From NCBI GenBank assembly GCA_035690425.1, contig DASSKO010000022.1:1-37364 (forward strand): 37,364 nucleotides of DNA, written 5' to 3'. The notes under the pieces are model-generated. The model did not search any database. It was not told where the DNA came from and saw only the letters and a program-made list of their open reading frames with translations. The DNA is from DASSKO01 sp035690425. Lineage in GTDB: Bacteria > Actinomycetota > Actinomycetes > Propionibacteriales > Nocardioidaceae. This document shows, one piece after another, positions 23,802 to 32,178 of the stretch; within the stretch, counting starts at the first letter, position 1; each line of letters opens with the position of its first letter. Both the position numbers and the translations under genes were made by a program.

Positions 23802-24095
23802 TCAGGCCGCTACTTCGGTCTTGCGGGGACGGCCTCTGGGCCGTTTGCGGGGAACGACGACGCCCTGCACCAGCAGCTCGCCTCCCCACACCCCCCAGGG
23901 TTCACGGCGGTCGAGGGCCCCGGTCAGGCACTGCATCCGGACCGGGCAGTCCAGGCACAGGCTCTTGGCCGCCTCCACGTCGGCGGGGGCCTCGGCGAAG
24001 AACAGCTCCGGGTCGTGTGACCGGCACGGCAGCTCCCGCTCGTCGACCTCCACATCCGCGAACACCGCGTACGCGTCGAGGACGCTGAGACTCAT
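23802..24095 (-). CDS. whiB7: WhiB7 transcriptional regulator of antibiotic resistance
   Basis: The product is 97 residues. Four iron-sulfur ligands are present: Cys24, Cys47, Cys50, Cys56 (CLDC at 47-50). GVWGGELLVQG (68-78) is the WhiB beta turn that contacts sigma-A. The C-terminal RPRGRPRK (85-92) is an AT-hook, the feature that separates WhiB7 from other WhiB proteins. WhiB7 binds the sigma-A subunit at AT-rich promoters and activates intrinsic drug-resistance genes when translation is inhibited. The gene lies downstream of uvrD2 as in mycobacteria. A long leader with an attenuator precedes it. AGGAGG sits about 11 bases before the ATG, slightly far. Confidence 0.95.
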   Translation of the reverse strand: MSLSVLDAYAVFADVEVDERELPCRSHDPELFFAEAPADVEAAKSLCLDCPVRMQCLTGALDRREPWGVWGGELLVQGVVVPRKRPRGRPRKTEVAA

Positions 24096-24103
24096 GGTTG
24101 TTG

Positions 24104-24217
24104 TCACCTCCTCATCGAAAATCGTCGGTCGGACGGGCCAAGACCCATCGAGACAAGAAAAAAGCCGCGGATCCCGGTGTTCGGGTTCCGCGGCCTGGAG
24201 GCGCCGGTCATAGACAT
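24104..24217 (-). other. Possible second leader ORF across the whiB7 attenuator
   Basis: A 37-codon frame starts with ATG two bases after the TAG of the 65-residue leader ORF. It runs through the terminator hairpin and ends with TGA eight bases before the whiB7 ATG, inside its ribosome-binding region. The peptide starts MSMTGASRPRNPNTGIRGFF. If ribosomes reinitiate here they would disrupt the attenuator and then feed whiB7. It may also be chance. Confidence 0.3.
24158..24194 (-). terminator. Intrinsic attenuator in the whiB7 leader
   Basis: On the minus strand GCCGCGGAACCCG (24182-24194) pairs with CCGGGATCCGCGGC (24164-24177) and is followed by six T residues (24158-24163). This is a full rho-independent terminator about 60 bases before the whiB7 ATG. 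A competing hairpin just upstream (24197-24209 with 24223-24236, GGAGGC...GCCTCC) overlaps the leader ORF stop. Control of mycobacterial whiB7 by leader-ORF translation and such a terminator is established; the mechanism here is inferred from the same layout. Confidence 0.85.
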
Positions 24218-24219
24218 TG

Positions 24220-24417
24220 CTAGACCGGTGGCCTCCAAGCCTGAACACCCGGGAAGTCGTCGCTGAACACGACATCGGCGATTGCCGCAGTGGCCGCGCG
24301 GTATGCCACGAGACGCACGTCACCCTGGACATCGGCGGTGCTGGTGGCGGCGAAGGCGCCCGTAAACGTGCGAAGACGCGCCTGCACCGGCATCGCCAGC
24401 GGCGTGTGGGTTGTCAT
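24220..24417 (-). CDS. 65-residue leader ORF (uORF) of whiB7
   Basis: The ATG at 24417 has GGAG seven bases upstream; an in-frame ATG at 24438 is less likely. The peptide begins MTTHTPLAMPVQARLRTFTG and ends VQAWRPPV. Its stop lies 26 bases before the terminator stem, inside the alternative hairpin. Position between promoter and attenuator identifies it as the translated leader that senses ribosome stalling. It is longer than the roughly 16-codon mycobacterial leader as I recall it, so it could also have a function as a peptide. No domain is recognisable. Confidence 0.6.
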   Translation of the reverse strand: MTTHTPLAMPVQARLRTFTGAFAATSTADVQGDVRLVAYRAATAAIADVVFSDDFPGVQAWRPPV

Positions 24418-24498
24418 GATGTTCTCCATCTCGGGCACCTCCCCTCATGTCGGTCAGCTGCCGCGGCCAACCGATGCTGGCCGGTCGCGGTGGTCCGC

Positions 24499-24545
24499 AC
24501 ACTACGCCCGCCGCGAACGGCGGTGCAAATGATTTTTCGAGATTT
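24499..24545 (-). promoter_or_regulatory. WhiB7-type promoter of whiB7 (AT-rich element, -35, -10)
   Basis: On the minus strand an A/T-rich run (AAATCTCGAAAAATCATTTG, 24526-24545) touches a -35-like TTGCAC (24523-24528). After 18 bases comes TAGTGT (24499-24504) as -10. A short A/T-rich patch directly upstream of the -35 box, in otherwise very GC-rich DNA, is the known signature of WhiB7/sigma-A promoters and allows autoactivation. It lies between the uvrD2 stop (24579) and the leader ORF. Confidence 0.7.
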
Positions 24546-24578
24546 CCTTGAAAATCGCCAAGTCATGCTGCAGGGGCC

Positions 24579-26693
24579 TCAGCCGGACGCACAGATTGCG
24601 AGGAGTTGCTGGGCGTACTTATCCATCTTGGCCTTGCCGATGCCGGGGATCGTGACCAACGCCTCAGCGCTCGCGGGGCGGACCTCCGCGATCGCGGTGA
24701 GGGTCGCATCCGTGCACACGCAGTAGGCCGGAACCTTCTCGTCGGCCGCCTGCGCCGAGCGCCAGCCCCGCAGTCGCTCGAACAGCGCCTCGTCGTAGCT
24801 GGATGGGCACGTCGAGCACCGGCCGACCTTCCGTTCGGCCGCCTGCGCCAGCGGGCGGTCGCAGACCCGGCAGCGGCTGACCCGGCCGGCGCTGCAACCG
24901 CGACCACGGCCATTGCGCGCCGAACCGGCCCTCGCGCCGTCGGAGTGCGCGACTGGACGCAGACCATCGAGAAAGCGCGACGCCTGACGGGTCGACCGGG
25001 CGCCGGGAGTGCGCGCCCGCGACCAGGACACCCGCAGCCGATCACGCGCCCTGGTGACGGCGACGTAGAGCAGTCGGCGCTCCTCCTCGACCGCCGACGG
25101 GGTGTCGGCGTAGACGATCGGCACGGTGCCCTCGTGCACGCCGACGACGAAGACCACCGACCACTCCAGCCCCTTGGCCGCGTGCATGGAGGCGAGCGTC
25201 ACACCGTCGGCGGCCGGTGCATGCTGGGCGGCGGCCCGCCGGTCCATCTCGGCCACGAAGCCGGCCAGGTCGGCCCGCGGTGACGCCGCCGCCAGGTCGG
25301 CCGCGACGCTGCGCAACGCGTCGAGAGACTCCCACTGGGTACGCCGGGTGCCGCCTCCCGCGGGAGGCTCAACAGTCCAGCCGAGCCCGGCGATGACGCC
25401 GGTGACCTCGTCGACCAGCCCCCGTGCAGGGTCGCCGTCCGCATCGGCGTCGGTGGCGGCCCGAGCAGCGCCTCGCAGCAGCGTGACCGCCTTGCGAACC
25501 TCGGCGCGCTCGAAGAACCGTTCGCCGCCGCGGACGACGTAGGGAACCGACCGCGCGGACAGTGCCTCCTCGAAAGGCTCCGACTGGGCGTTGACCCGAA
25601 ACAGCACCGCCATGTCGCGCGGCGCGACGCCGGCCTTGCGGGCCTCGAGCACCGCCGCCGCCACCGACTCCGCCTCGTCGACCTCGTCGGAGTGCTCCAC
25701 GAAGTCGACTGCGGGGCCCGCGGCGCGCTGGGCTTGCAGCGCCGCGCGCTCAGCGGTGCTGGTCGCGGACCGCAGCAGCCCGTTGGCGACCTCGAGCACC
25801 TGTGGCGTGGAACGGTAGTTGCGCACCAGCCGCACCACCTCGGCGGCGGGGTGCCGACGGCGGAACCCGGTCAGGTGGTCGGCGGAGGCGCCGGCGAAGG
25901 AGTAGATGGTCTGCGCGGGGTCGCCGACCACGCAGATCTCCTCCCGACCGCCCAACCACAGGTCGAGCAACGCCTGCTGGATCGGGCTGACGTCTTGGAA
26001 CTCGTCGACGACGAACCAGCGGTACTGCTGCCGCACCGTCGCGGCGACCCGCTCCTCGTCGGCCAGCATCGCCGCCGTGCACAGCAGCACGTCCTCCATG
26101 TCGATCCGGCCGCGGTCGCGTTTGACCTGCTCGTAGGCCGCGAAGACCCGCGACACCGTCTCGGCGTCGAAGGAGGCCAGGGCGCGTCCGCGCCGTGACG
26201 CCACCGCGGCGTAGTCGTCGGGACGGACGTTGGAGACCTTGGACCACTCCACCTCCGCGGCCAGGTCCTTCAGCCCGGCCCGCTCGACCCGCTGCGGCAG
26301 CCGGCATGCTCGCGCCGCCTCGGCCAGCAGGCCCAGCTTGGACTCGACGAGCACCGGCAGCTCCCCGCCGTACACCTGCGGCCAGAAGAAGCGGAGCTGG
26401 CGCAGGGCGGCGGAGTGGAACGTGCGGGCCTGCACCGTCGGCACGCCGAGACCCGCCAACCGGGTGCGCATCTCCCCCGCGGCGCGCGTGGTGAAGGTCA
26501 CCGCCAGCAGCCGATGGGGATCGAAGGCGCCGGAGTGCACACCGTGGGCGATGCGATGCGTGATCGCGCGAGTCTTGCCGGTGCCGGCACCGGCGAGCAC
26601 GCACAGCGGACCCGATAGCGAGGTCGCGACAGCACGTTGCTCGGGGTCGAGGCCGGCGAGCAGCTGCTCGGGCTCGGGCACGTTCACAGACAT
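24579..26693 (-). CDS. uvrD2: ATP-dependent DNA helicase UvrD2 with HRDC domain
   Basis: The product is 704 residues. It is an SF1A helicase: Walker A GAGTGKT (35-41), VTFTTRAAGEMRTRL (motif Ia), VDEFQDVSPIQQ (motif II), VVGDPAQTIYSFAGA (motif III), VRLVRNYRSTPQVLEVAN (motif IV), TLASMHAAKGLEWSVVFVVG (motif V) and EERRLLYVAVTRARDRL (motif VI). A four-cysteine zinc module (CRVCDRPLAQ...CSTCPSSYDE) follows the motor. An HRDC domain ends the chain (ADEKVPAYCVCTDATLTAIA...ALVTIPGIGKAKMDKYAQQ). This is the UvrD2 layout, essential in M. tuberculosis. It unwinds 3'-5' in repair or replication. It diverges from mycoredoxin and lies just upstream of the whiB7 promoter on the same strand. Confidence 0.95.
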   Translation of the reverse strand: MSVNVPEPEQLLAGLDPEQRAVATSLSGPLCVLAGAGTGKTRAITHRIAHGVHSGAFDPHRLLAVTFTTRAAGEMRTRLAGLGVPTVQARTFHSAALRQLRFFWPQVYGGELPVLVESKLGLLAEAARACRLPQRVERAGLKDLAAEVEWSKVSNVRPDDYAAVASRRGRALASFDAETVSRVFAAYEQVKRDRGRIDMEDVLLCTAAMLADEERVAATVRQQYRWFVVDEFQDVSPIQQALLDLWLGGREEICVVGDPAQTIYSFAGASADHLTGFRRRHPAAEVVRLVRNYRSTPQVLEVANGLLRSATSTAERAALQAQRAAGPAVDFVEHSDEVDEAESVAAAVLEARKAGVAPRDMAVLFRVNAQSEPFEEALSARSVPYVVRGGERFFERAEVRKAVTLLRGAARAATDADADGDPARGLVDEVTGVIAGLGWTVEPPAGGGTRRTQWESLDALRSVAADLAAASPRADLAGFVAEMDRRAAAQHAPAADGVTLASMHAAKGLEWSVVFVVGVHEGTVPIVYADTPSAVEEERRLLYVAVTRARDRLRVSWSRARTPGARSTRQASRFLDGLRPVAHSDGARAGSARNGRGRGCSAGRVSRCRVCDRPLAQAAERKVGRCSTCPSSYDEALFERLRGWRSAQAADEKVPAYCVCTDATLTAIAEVRPASAEALVTIPGIGKAKMDKYAQQLLAICASG

Positions 26694-26769
26694 CGTCTCC
26701 GGGAAGAATCAGGCACGGTGCGGTGTTCCAACACGCTGGGACCACCTTAGACACGAGGAAGGACACCTG

Positions 26770-27015
26770 ATGTCGCCGCAGTTCACGATGTACTCCACTC
26801 CTTGGTGCGGCTACTGCCACCGGCTCAAGGGCCAGCTGAACCGCGAGGGGATCGAGTTCGAGATGGTCGACATCGAGCGTGAGCCCGCCGCCGCCGAGAT
26901 CGTCGAGAAGGCCAACAACGGCAACCAGACCGTGCCGACGCTCGTCTTCCCTGACGGCACCGCGATGACCAACCCGTCGGTCCAGCAGGTGAAGGCGCAG
27001 CTCGCGCTGGCTTGA
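26770..27015 (+). CDS. mrx1: Mycoredoxin (glutaredoxin-like)
   Basis: The product is 81 residues, a single thioredoxin-fold domain. The redox centre is STPWCGYCHRLKG (CGYC at 13-16), and NQTVPTLVFPDGTAMTNPSV carries the cis-proline loop (TVPT). This is the mycoredoxin-1 type, which reduces mycothiol-protein mixed disulfides in actinobacteria. AGGAAGG precedes the ATG. It is divergent from uvrD2 and shares a 32-bp terminator with the convergent nudC. Confidence 0.93.
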   Translation: MSPQFTMYSTPWCGYCHRLKGQLNREGIEFEMVDIEREPAAAEIVEKANNGNQTVPTLVFPDGTAMTNPSVQQVKAQLALA

Positions 27016-27030
27016 CCCATCGCCCCCCGC

Positions 27031-27062
27031 ATTTGGCTGGGTACCTGGGTACCTAGCCAAAT
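27031..27062. terminator. Bidirectional terminator between mycoredoxin and nudC
   Basis: ATTTGGCTGGGTACC and GGTACCTAGCCAAAT form a 15-bp stem with one G-T pair and a two-base loop. It lies 15 bases past the mycoredoxin stop and 17 bases from the nudC stop on the other strand. Confidence 0.85.
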
Positions 27063-27079
27063 CGGGAGGCTGAACGGGG

Positions 27080-27988
27080 TCACCAGGCGCCCGGGAGCTC
27101 ACCGCCGTACCACTGCTCGATCAGCCGGCGGGCGATCGAGACTCGGCCCGGGAGCACGACGTCGCCGCTCGTGGTCGCCGCCAGCAGCTCCGCGCGGCTG
27201 AACCAGCGTGCCTCCCCGATCTCGTCACCGTCGACATCGACGTCGACGGTGCTGGCGTGCGCGAAGAAGCCGACCATCAGGCTCGCCGGCAGCGGCCACG
27301 GCTGGCTGCCGAAGTATCGTGCCTCGTCGACCTTGATGCCGACCTCCTCCCCGACCTCGCGGACCACCGCGTGCTCCAGGGACTCCCCCGGCTCGACGAA
27401 CCCGGCCAAGGTGGAGAAGCCACGCGGGCGTGGCGACCGGGCGGCATGCCCCAGCAGGCAGCGGTCGTGGTCGTCGGTTACCAGCATGATCACCGCCGGG
27501 TCGGTGCGGGGGAACTGCGAGTGACCCTGCGCACACACCAGGACATGGCCGGCCCGCGCCATCTGCAATGCTCGACCGCAGCGCGGACAAAACCGGTGCG
27601 CGTGCCGCCAGTTCGCCATGCCGACGGCATGGACGAGGAGTCCGGAGTCCCGGTCGGGCAGGCCGGAAGCGATCTCGCGCAGGCCCGCCAGCGGCATGCC
27701 CTCCGGGGGATCGTCGAGCAGCACCGCGAAGTACGTCGTACCCGACTCGGCGCCCAGCAGCAGCCGCTCTCCCGGCTCCGCCTGCGACGGCCGCAGGTAG
27801 GCCGGGCCGCCATGGTCGGGGTCGAGCGCGACCTTCCCGTCGTGCAGGAGCAGCACCCGGGTGTTGTCGCTCTCCCACGCACGGGCCAGCCACTGCTCGT
27901 CCACCCGCTGGGACCCGATGCGGTCGTGCGCGTGTCGCGACAGCGCCAGTGGGGGGTCCGGTGGAGACAGGGACGAGGCCGCGGGCAT
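27080..27988 (-). CDS. nudC: NAD(+) diphosphatase / RNA deNADding enzyme NudC
   Basis: The product is 302 residues from the ATG at 27988; a further ATG at 28036 adds 16 residues but would leave only two bases to the divergent deoD start. The zinc site begins FCPRCGR and continues VCAQGH, so Cys-Cys-Cys plus probably His, not four cysteines. The NUDIX box runs from GFVEPGES to REVGEEVG, and SQPWPLPASLM after it is the NADH-pyrophosphatase signature. It cleaves NAD(H) to NMN(H) and AMP, and in some bacteria removes NAD caps from RNA. It is the counterpart of Rv3199c. Confidence 0.93.
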   Translation of the reverse strand: MPAASSLSPPDPPLALSRHAHDRIGSQRVDEQWLARAWESDNTRVLLLHDGKVALDPDHGGPAYLRPSQAEPGERLLLGAESGTTYFAVLLDDPPEGMPLAGLREIASGLPDRDSGLLVHAVGMANWRHAHRFCPRCGRALQMARAGHVLVCAQGHSQFPRTDPAVIMLVTDDHDRCLLGHAARSPRPRGFSTLAGFVEPGESLEHAVVREVGEEVGIKVDEARYFGSQPWPLPASLMVGFFAHASTVDVDVDGDEIGEARWFSRAELLAATTSGDVVLPGRVSIARRLIEQWYGGELPGAW

Positions 27989-28038
27989 CACTTCACCGAC
28001 TCTACGACCGGCGGTGTCCTCTGGCAGGATCGCCATCC

Positions 28039-28755
28039 ATGAGCACCCACATCGCAGCGGCCGCCGGCGAGGTCGCCGAGCGGGTGCTGATCCCCGGCGA
28101 TCCGTTGCGGGCGAAGTGGATCGCCGAGACCTTCCTCGAGGGCGCCGTCTGCTACTCGCAGGTCCGCAACATGCTCGGCTTCACCGGCACCTTCCGCGGC
28201 GAGCGGGTTTCGGTGCAGGGTTCCGGCATGGGCCAGCCCTCGCTCGCGATCTATGCCAGCGAGCTGCTGCGCGAGTACGACGTGCAGCAGCTGGTGCGAG
28301 TCGGGTCGTGTGGCGCATTGAGTGCCGACCTGGGCGTGCGCGACATCGTGCTGGCGATCAGCGCGGCCACCGACTCGGCGATGAATCGGGTGCGTTTCGA
28401 GGGACTGGATTACGCCGCGACCGCCGACTACGCGCTGCTGCGCGCGGCCGATGACGCGGCTCGGGTGCGAGCGGTGCCGGTCACGGTCGCGCAGATCTTC
28501 TCCGGCGACTCCTTCTACTCCGACCGTCCCGAGCTGATGCAGCGCATGGTCGAGCACGGTGTGGTGGCGATCGAGATGGAGACCAGCGCGCTGTACACGC
28601 TGGCCGCGAAGTACCGGCGCAAGGCGCTGTCGATCTGCACCGTCTCGGATCACATCGTCACCGGGGAGGAGACCACCTCCGATGAGCGCGAACGCACCTT
28701 CGCCGAGATGGTGGAGATCGCGCTCGACGCAATGCTCGCCGTACCCGCCTCCTGA
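28039..28755 (+). CDS. deoD: DeoD-type purine-nucleoside phosphorylase
   Basis: The product is 238 residues, the usual length of hexameric NP-I phosphorylases. PGDPLRAKWIAETFL (19-33) carries the phosphate-binding Gly and Arg. GSGMGQPSLAIYASEL (62-77) and RVGSCGALSADL (about 91-102) are the family signatures, and VAIEMETSALYTLAA provides the ribose contacts. SDHIVTGEETT includes the catalytic aspartate for purine protonation. It splits purine (deoxy)nucleosides with phosphate for salvage. AGGAT lies about eight bases before the ATG. It occupies the place where mycobacteria have Rv3200c, so it is a lineage-specific replacement in this neighbourhood. Confidence 0.94.
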   Translation: MSTHIAAAAGEVAERVLIPGDPLRAKWIAETFLEGAVCYSQVRNMLGFTGTFRGERVSVQGSGMGQPSLAIYASELLREYDVQQLVRVGSCGALSADLGVRDIVLAISAATDSAMNRVRFEGLDYAATADYALLRAADDAARVRAVPVTVAQIFSGDSFYSDRPELMQRMVEHGVVAIEMETSALYTLAAKYRRKALSICTVSDHIVTGEETTSDERERTFAEMVEIALDAMLAVPAS

Positions 28756-28784
28756 GGTGTCCGCCTCCTCCGCCCCGTGCGCTC

Positions 28785-28851
28785 TTCACGGTCCCGTGAA
28801 ACACGTACGGCGTTATCGCCATCGGGCGTACGTGTATCACGGGACGGTGAA
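28785..28851. terminator. 25-bp near-perfect palindrome between deoD and adnB
   Basis: The arms 28785-28809 and 28827-28851 (TTCACGGTCCCGTGAAACAC... and complement) pair at 23 of 25 positions around a 17-base loop. It lies 30 bases past the deoD stop and about 100 before the adnB stop on the other strand. Each arm also contains a shorter self-complementary TCACGG(TC)CCGTGA, so two small hairpins can compete with the long one. Confidence 0.75.
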
Positions 28852-28950
28852 AGTCGGCCGCATGTCCGGGATCGGTATGCGTGCCGGCCCGCTCCAGCAT
28901 GACCACTGGCCGCGAGAGTTTCGGCCATCCGAGCGCATGCGGACGTCACA

Positions 28951-31900
28951 TCAGTCGAGGCTGAGCATCTCCTCCAGCGCGGCGCGGTCGGGCAGGCCGG
29001 CCGGAGTGACCAACTCGCCGGTGCGGACGTAGTAGAAGGAGGCGCGGACGCGGTCGAGTGGCACGCCGGCAAGGTCGGCCCAGGCCAGCCGGTAGATGGC
29101 CAACTGCAGTGGGTCGGCGGTCTGGCGCTGGTTGGTCTTCCAGTCGACGACGTGGAAGCCGTCGACCTCGGAGTAGACGGCGTCGATGCGACCACGCACC
29201 ACCTCGCCGGCCAACACCAGCGCGAACGGTGCCTCCACCGCGTGCGGCACGCGGTCGCCGAAGGCGCCCGCGGCGAACGCCTCGCAGAGCTCGCGTAGGT
29301 CGTCGTCACTCTCGATCCCGGCGTCGGCGGCTCCGGGGATGTCGACCGGGTCGATCAGCTGCTGCTGGCCGACGAAGGCTTCCACCCAGGCATGGAACCG
29401 GGTGCCGAAGCGGGCCGCCGACGACGGCCGGCGAGGCATCGGCCGCGCCAGCTCACGAGCGAGCGCGTCGGGGTCGGACTGCAGTCGCAGCATCGCGGTC
29501 GCACTCAGCGTCGCCGGCAGCTCGACCACGTGGTCGGTCGCTCTGGAGCGACGGGCTTCGTCGAGCAACCGGTCGATGGTGGCATCCCACTCCGCCACCG
29601 CGGCGGCATGATCGAGCAGCAGCTCGTCGTCGGCGTCGTAGCTGCCGGTCGCGGCGAAACGCTGCCGTGCCTCGTCGAGCAACCGGGCCGCCTCGGAGCT
29701 GCGGCGCAGCGCACCGTCGTCCAGCGGCGCAGGCCACGGGACGACGGCGGCCGCGGTCAGATGAGGATTGTCCTCGCCCTCGGGCTCCTCGGCCCACGGG
29801 TCGTCCGGTGCCGGCGCCCCGGACAGCTCGGCAGCACGAGTGGTCAGCTGCCGCAGCCGAAGCAGGTAGTCCGACGGACCGCGCTTCTTCTTCTGCGTCG
29901 GGCCCCACCAGCACCCGCTGACGACCAGGGCGCGGCGGGCGCGGGTGAACGCGACGTAGCCGAGCCGGCGCTCCTCCAGCTCCTCGTGCTGGACTGTCTG
30001 TGCACGGAACGTCTTGTCGCCCTCGGTCGTCCAGTCAGTCACCTCGGGCAGCGTGTCGGCGTCGCCACGCAGCCGCGCCGGCAGCGCCTCGGCGTTGCTC
30101 GGCCAGCGCGGGCGGCTCAGCGAGCTCGGAAACACCGACTGGGTCAGCTCGGGCACGAAGACGACGTCCCACTCCAGCCCCTTGGCCTTGTGCACGGTCA
30201 TCATCTTGACGCTGTTGGAGTCGGTCGGAGACGCCACCGGAAGGCCCTGCGCGTAGTCGTCCTCCGCCTTCAGGTAGGCCAGCAGGCTGTGCAGGGAGGC
30301 GTCGGTGTCGCTGCCGGCGAACGCCGCGACGGCGTCGACGAACGACGCCAGGTTGTCCCGCGCCTGTGCCGCCGCCGGCCCAGGCATCGCGACCAGCTCG
30401 ATGTCGACACCGATCGTGTCGATGATGCGGCGGACCAGGTCGACCAGCGGCTCTGCGGTGAACTCCCGCAGCGACTTGACCTCCCGCGTCAGCATCTCGA
30501 ACCGCTCCAGCGCCTCGGCCGAGTAGTCCGCCGGCCCCGGGTCGTCGAGCGCGTCGGCCAGAGACACGATCTCGGTGACGTCGACACCACCGACGGACCG
30601 CTCGAGTGCCGCGGCGAGGTCGTCGGAGCCGGGTTGAGCCCGCCCGGCCGCCGCGAGCCGGCGCGCACGGGCGCCGAGCAGCGCGAGGTCGCGGGCACCG
30701 ATGCGCCACCGTGGCCCGGTCAGCAGGCGCAGCATCGCGGCGTTGGCGGTGAGGTCGTGCACCACCTCCAGGGTCGCGACTACGTCGGCCACCTCTGGCC
30801 GCGAGAGCAGCCCGCCGAGCCCGACGACCTCGACCGGCACACCCCTGCTGCGCAGCTGCACCTGCAGCGCGCGGGCGTCACCCATGCGGTGCACGAGCAC
30901 GCCGACCTCGGACCACGGGACGTCCGGGTAGACCCGGGGCAGGTCGGCGACCTGGTCGGCCACCCAGGACATCTCGTCGTCGTAGTGCTCGTGCAGCGCG
31001 GCCCGGACCGCGCCGGGCCGCGCGGACTCCGGCGCGAGCAGCGGCTGGACGCCACGGTGGGTCGCGTAGAGCTCGGCTGCGTGGGCGTTGGCGACGTCGA
31101 GAATCTGTGACCCGCAGCGCCGGTTGACGCTCAACGGGTACGACGGAGCCGGTGCGCCATCGGACAGCGGGAAGTGCTCGGGGAAGTCGTCGAGGTTGGC
31201 GACCGAGGCACCGCGCCAGCCGTAGATGCCCTGGCACGGGTCACCGACCGCCGTGACCGGGTGACCGCGCCCCGCCGCGTCGGTGTCTGCGGCGAACAGA
31301 CCGGCCAGCATCAGGCGCTGCGCGACCGAGGTGTCTTGGTACTCGTCGAGCAGGACGACACCGAACCGGCTGCGCTCGGCCGCACCGACCTCAGGGCAGT
31401 TTTGCGCCAGCCGGGCGCCGACCGACATCTGGTCGGCGAAGTCCATCACGCCACGCTCAGCCTTCAGGGCGCGGTAGGCCTCGACGAGGTCGACCAGCTC
31501 GTCGCGTTTGCGGGTGGCCTGGATCGCGTCGGTGACGACCTTGATCTGCTTGGGTGCGTCGTGCAACTCGGCCCGCAGCTGCGCGTTGACGGCCCTGACG
31601 GCCGCCGGGTTGGCGAGATGCTCACTCATCTCGGCGTCGAGCCTCAGCACGTTCGCCAGGGTGGTGGGCAGATGAGTGCTCACGTGGGCCAGCGACCCGC
31701 GGTGGCGCTCACAGGCGAGCCCCGCGAGCTGGAAGCGGGAGGCGTCGGCCAGCAGCCGGGTGTCGGGCTCGACACCCAGCCGCAGGCCGTGCTCGCCGAT
31801 CATCCGCCCTGCGTAGGCGTGGTAGGTGGCCACGGTCGGCTCGCCCTGCTCGCCACCATCCTCAGCCGGCCCCCGCAGGCCGGCCGCCGCGAGAGCCTCC

Positions 31901-32178
31901 CGCACCCGGTGCCCCAGCTCGGCGGCCGCCTTGTTGGTGAAGGTAAGACCGAGCACCTGGTCGGCACTCACCTGTCCGGAGCCGACGAGCCACACGACGC
32001 GGGCCGCCATCACCGTGGTCTTGCCCGATCCGGCACCGGCGACGATGACGCCGGGCTTGAGGGGCGCGGCGATCGCAGCCATCTGCTGATCGCTGAAATC
32101 GATGCCCATCAGCTGCCGCACGGCGGTGGCGTCGACCAGCCTGGGGGTGGGCATCGTCACCACCTGAGCGGCCGTCAT
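28951..32178 (-). CDS. adnB: AdnB-type helicase-nuclease subunit
   Basis: The product is 1075 residues from the ATG at 32178, whose A overlaps the last base of the adnA stop (TGATG). N-terminal UvrD-type motor: AGAGSGKTTVMAARV (Walker A, near 50), LTFTNKAAAELGHRV, LLDEYQDTSVAQRLML (motif II), VGDPCQGIYGWRGAS, MTVHKAKGLEWDVVFVPEL and ERRLGYVAFTRARRAL. The C-terminus is a PD-(D/E)xK nuclease, with RGRIDAVYSE and the catalytic DWKTN (1012-1016). In mycobacteria AdnA and AdnB form a dimeric motor-nuclease that resects double-strand breaks. Gene order and coupling match that pair. Confidence 0.93.
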   Translation of the reverse strand: MTAAQVVTMPTPRLVDATAVRQLMGIDFSDQQMAAIAAPLKPGVIVAGAGSGKTTVMAARVVWLVGSGQVSADQVLGLTFTNKAAAELGHRVREALAAAGLRGPAEDGGEQGEPTVATYHAYAGRMIGEHGLRLGVEPDTRLLADASRFQLAGLACERHRGSLAHVSTHLPTTLANVLRLDAEMSEHLANPAAVRAVNAQLRAELHDAPKQIKVVTDAIQATRKRDELVDLVEAYRALKAERGVMDFADQMSVGARLAQNCPEVGAAERSRFGVVLLDEYQDTSVAQRLMLAGLFAADTDAAGRGHPVTAVGDPCQGIYGWRGASVANLDDFPEHFPLSDGAPAPSYPLSVNRRCGSQILDVANAHAAELYATHRGVQPLLAPESARPGAVRAALHEHYDDEMSWVADQVADLPRVYPDVPWSEVGVLVHRMGDARALQVQLRSRGVPVEVVGLGGLLSRPEVADVVATLEVVHDLTANAAMLRLLTGPRWRIGARDLALLGARARRLAAAGRAQPGSDDLAAALERSVGGVDVTEIVSLADALDDPGPADYSAEALERFEMLTREVKSLREFTAEPLVDLVRRIIDTIGVDIELVAMPGPAAAQARDNLASFVDAVAAFAGSDTDASLHSLLAYLKAEDDYAQGLPVASPTDSNSVKMMTVHKAKGLEWDVVFVPELTQSVFPSSLSRPRWPSNAEALPARLRGDADTLPEVTDWTTEGDKTFRAQTVQHEELEERRLGYVAFTRARRALVVSGCWWGPTQKKKRGPSDYLLRLRQLTTRAAELSGAPAPDDPWAEEPEGEDNPHLTAAAVVPWPAPLDDGALRRSSEAARLLDEARQRFAATGSYDADDELLLDHAAAVAEWDATIDRLLDEARRSRATDHVVELPATLSATAMLRLQSDPDALARELARPMPRRPSSAARFGTRFHAWVEAFVGQQQLIDPVDIPGAADAGIESDDDLRELCEAFAAGAFGDRVPHAVEAPFALVLAGEVVRGRIDAVYSEVDGFHVVDWKTNQRQTADPLQLAIYRLAWADLAGVPLDRVRASFYYVRTGELVTPAGLPDRAALEEMLSLD

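Noticed and set aside
29392..31110. A 572-codon plus-strand frame opposite adnB
   Set aside because: Antisense of a gene with all helicase motifs; no motif of its own.
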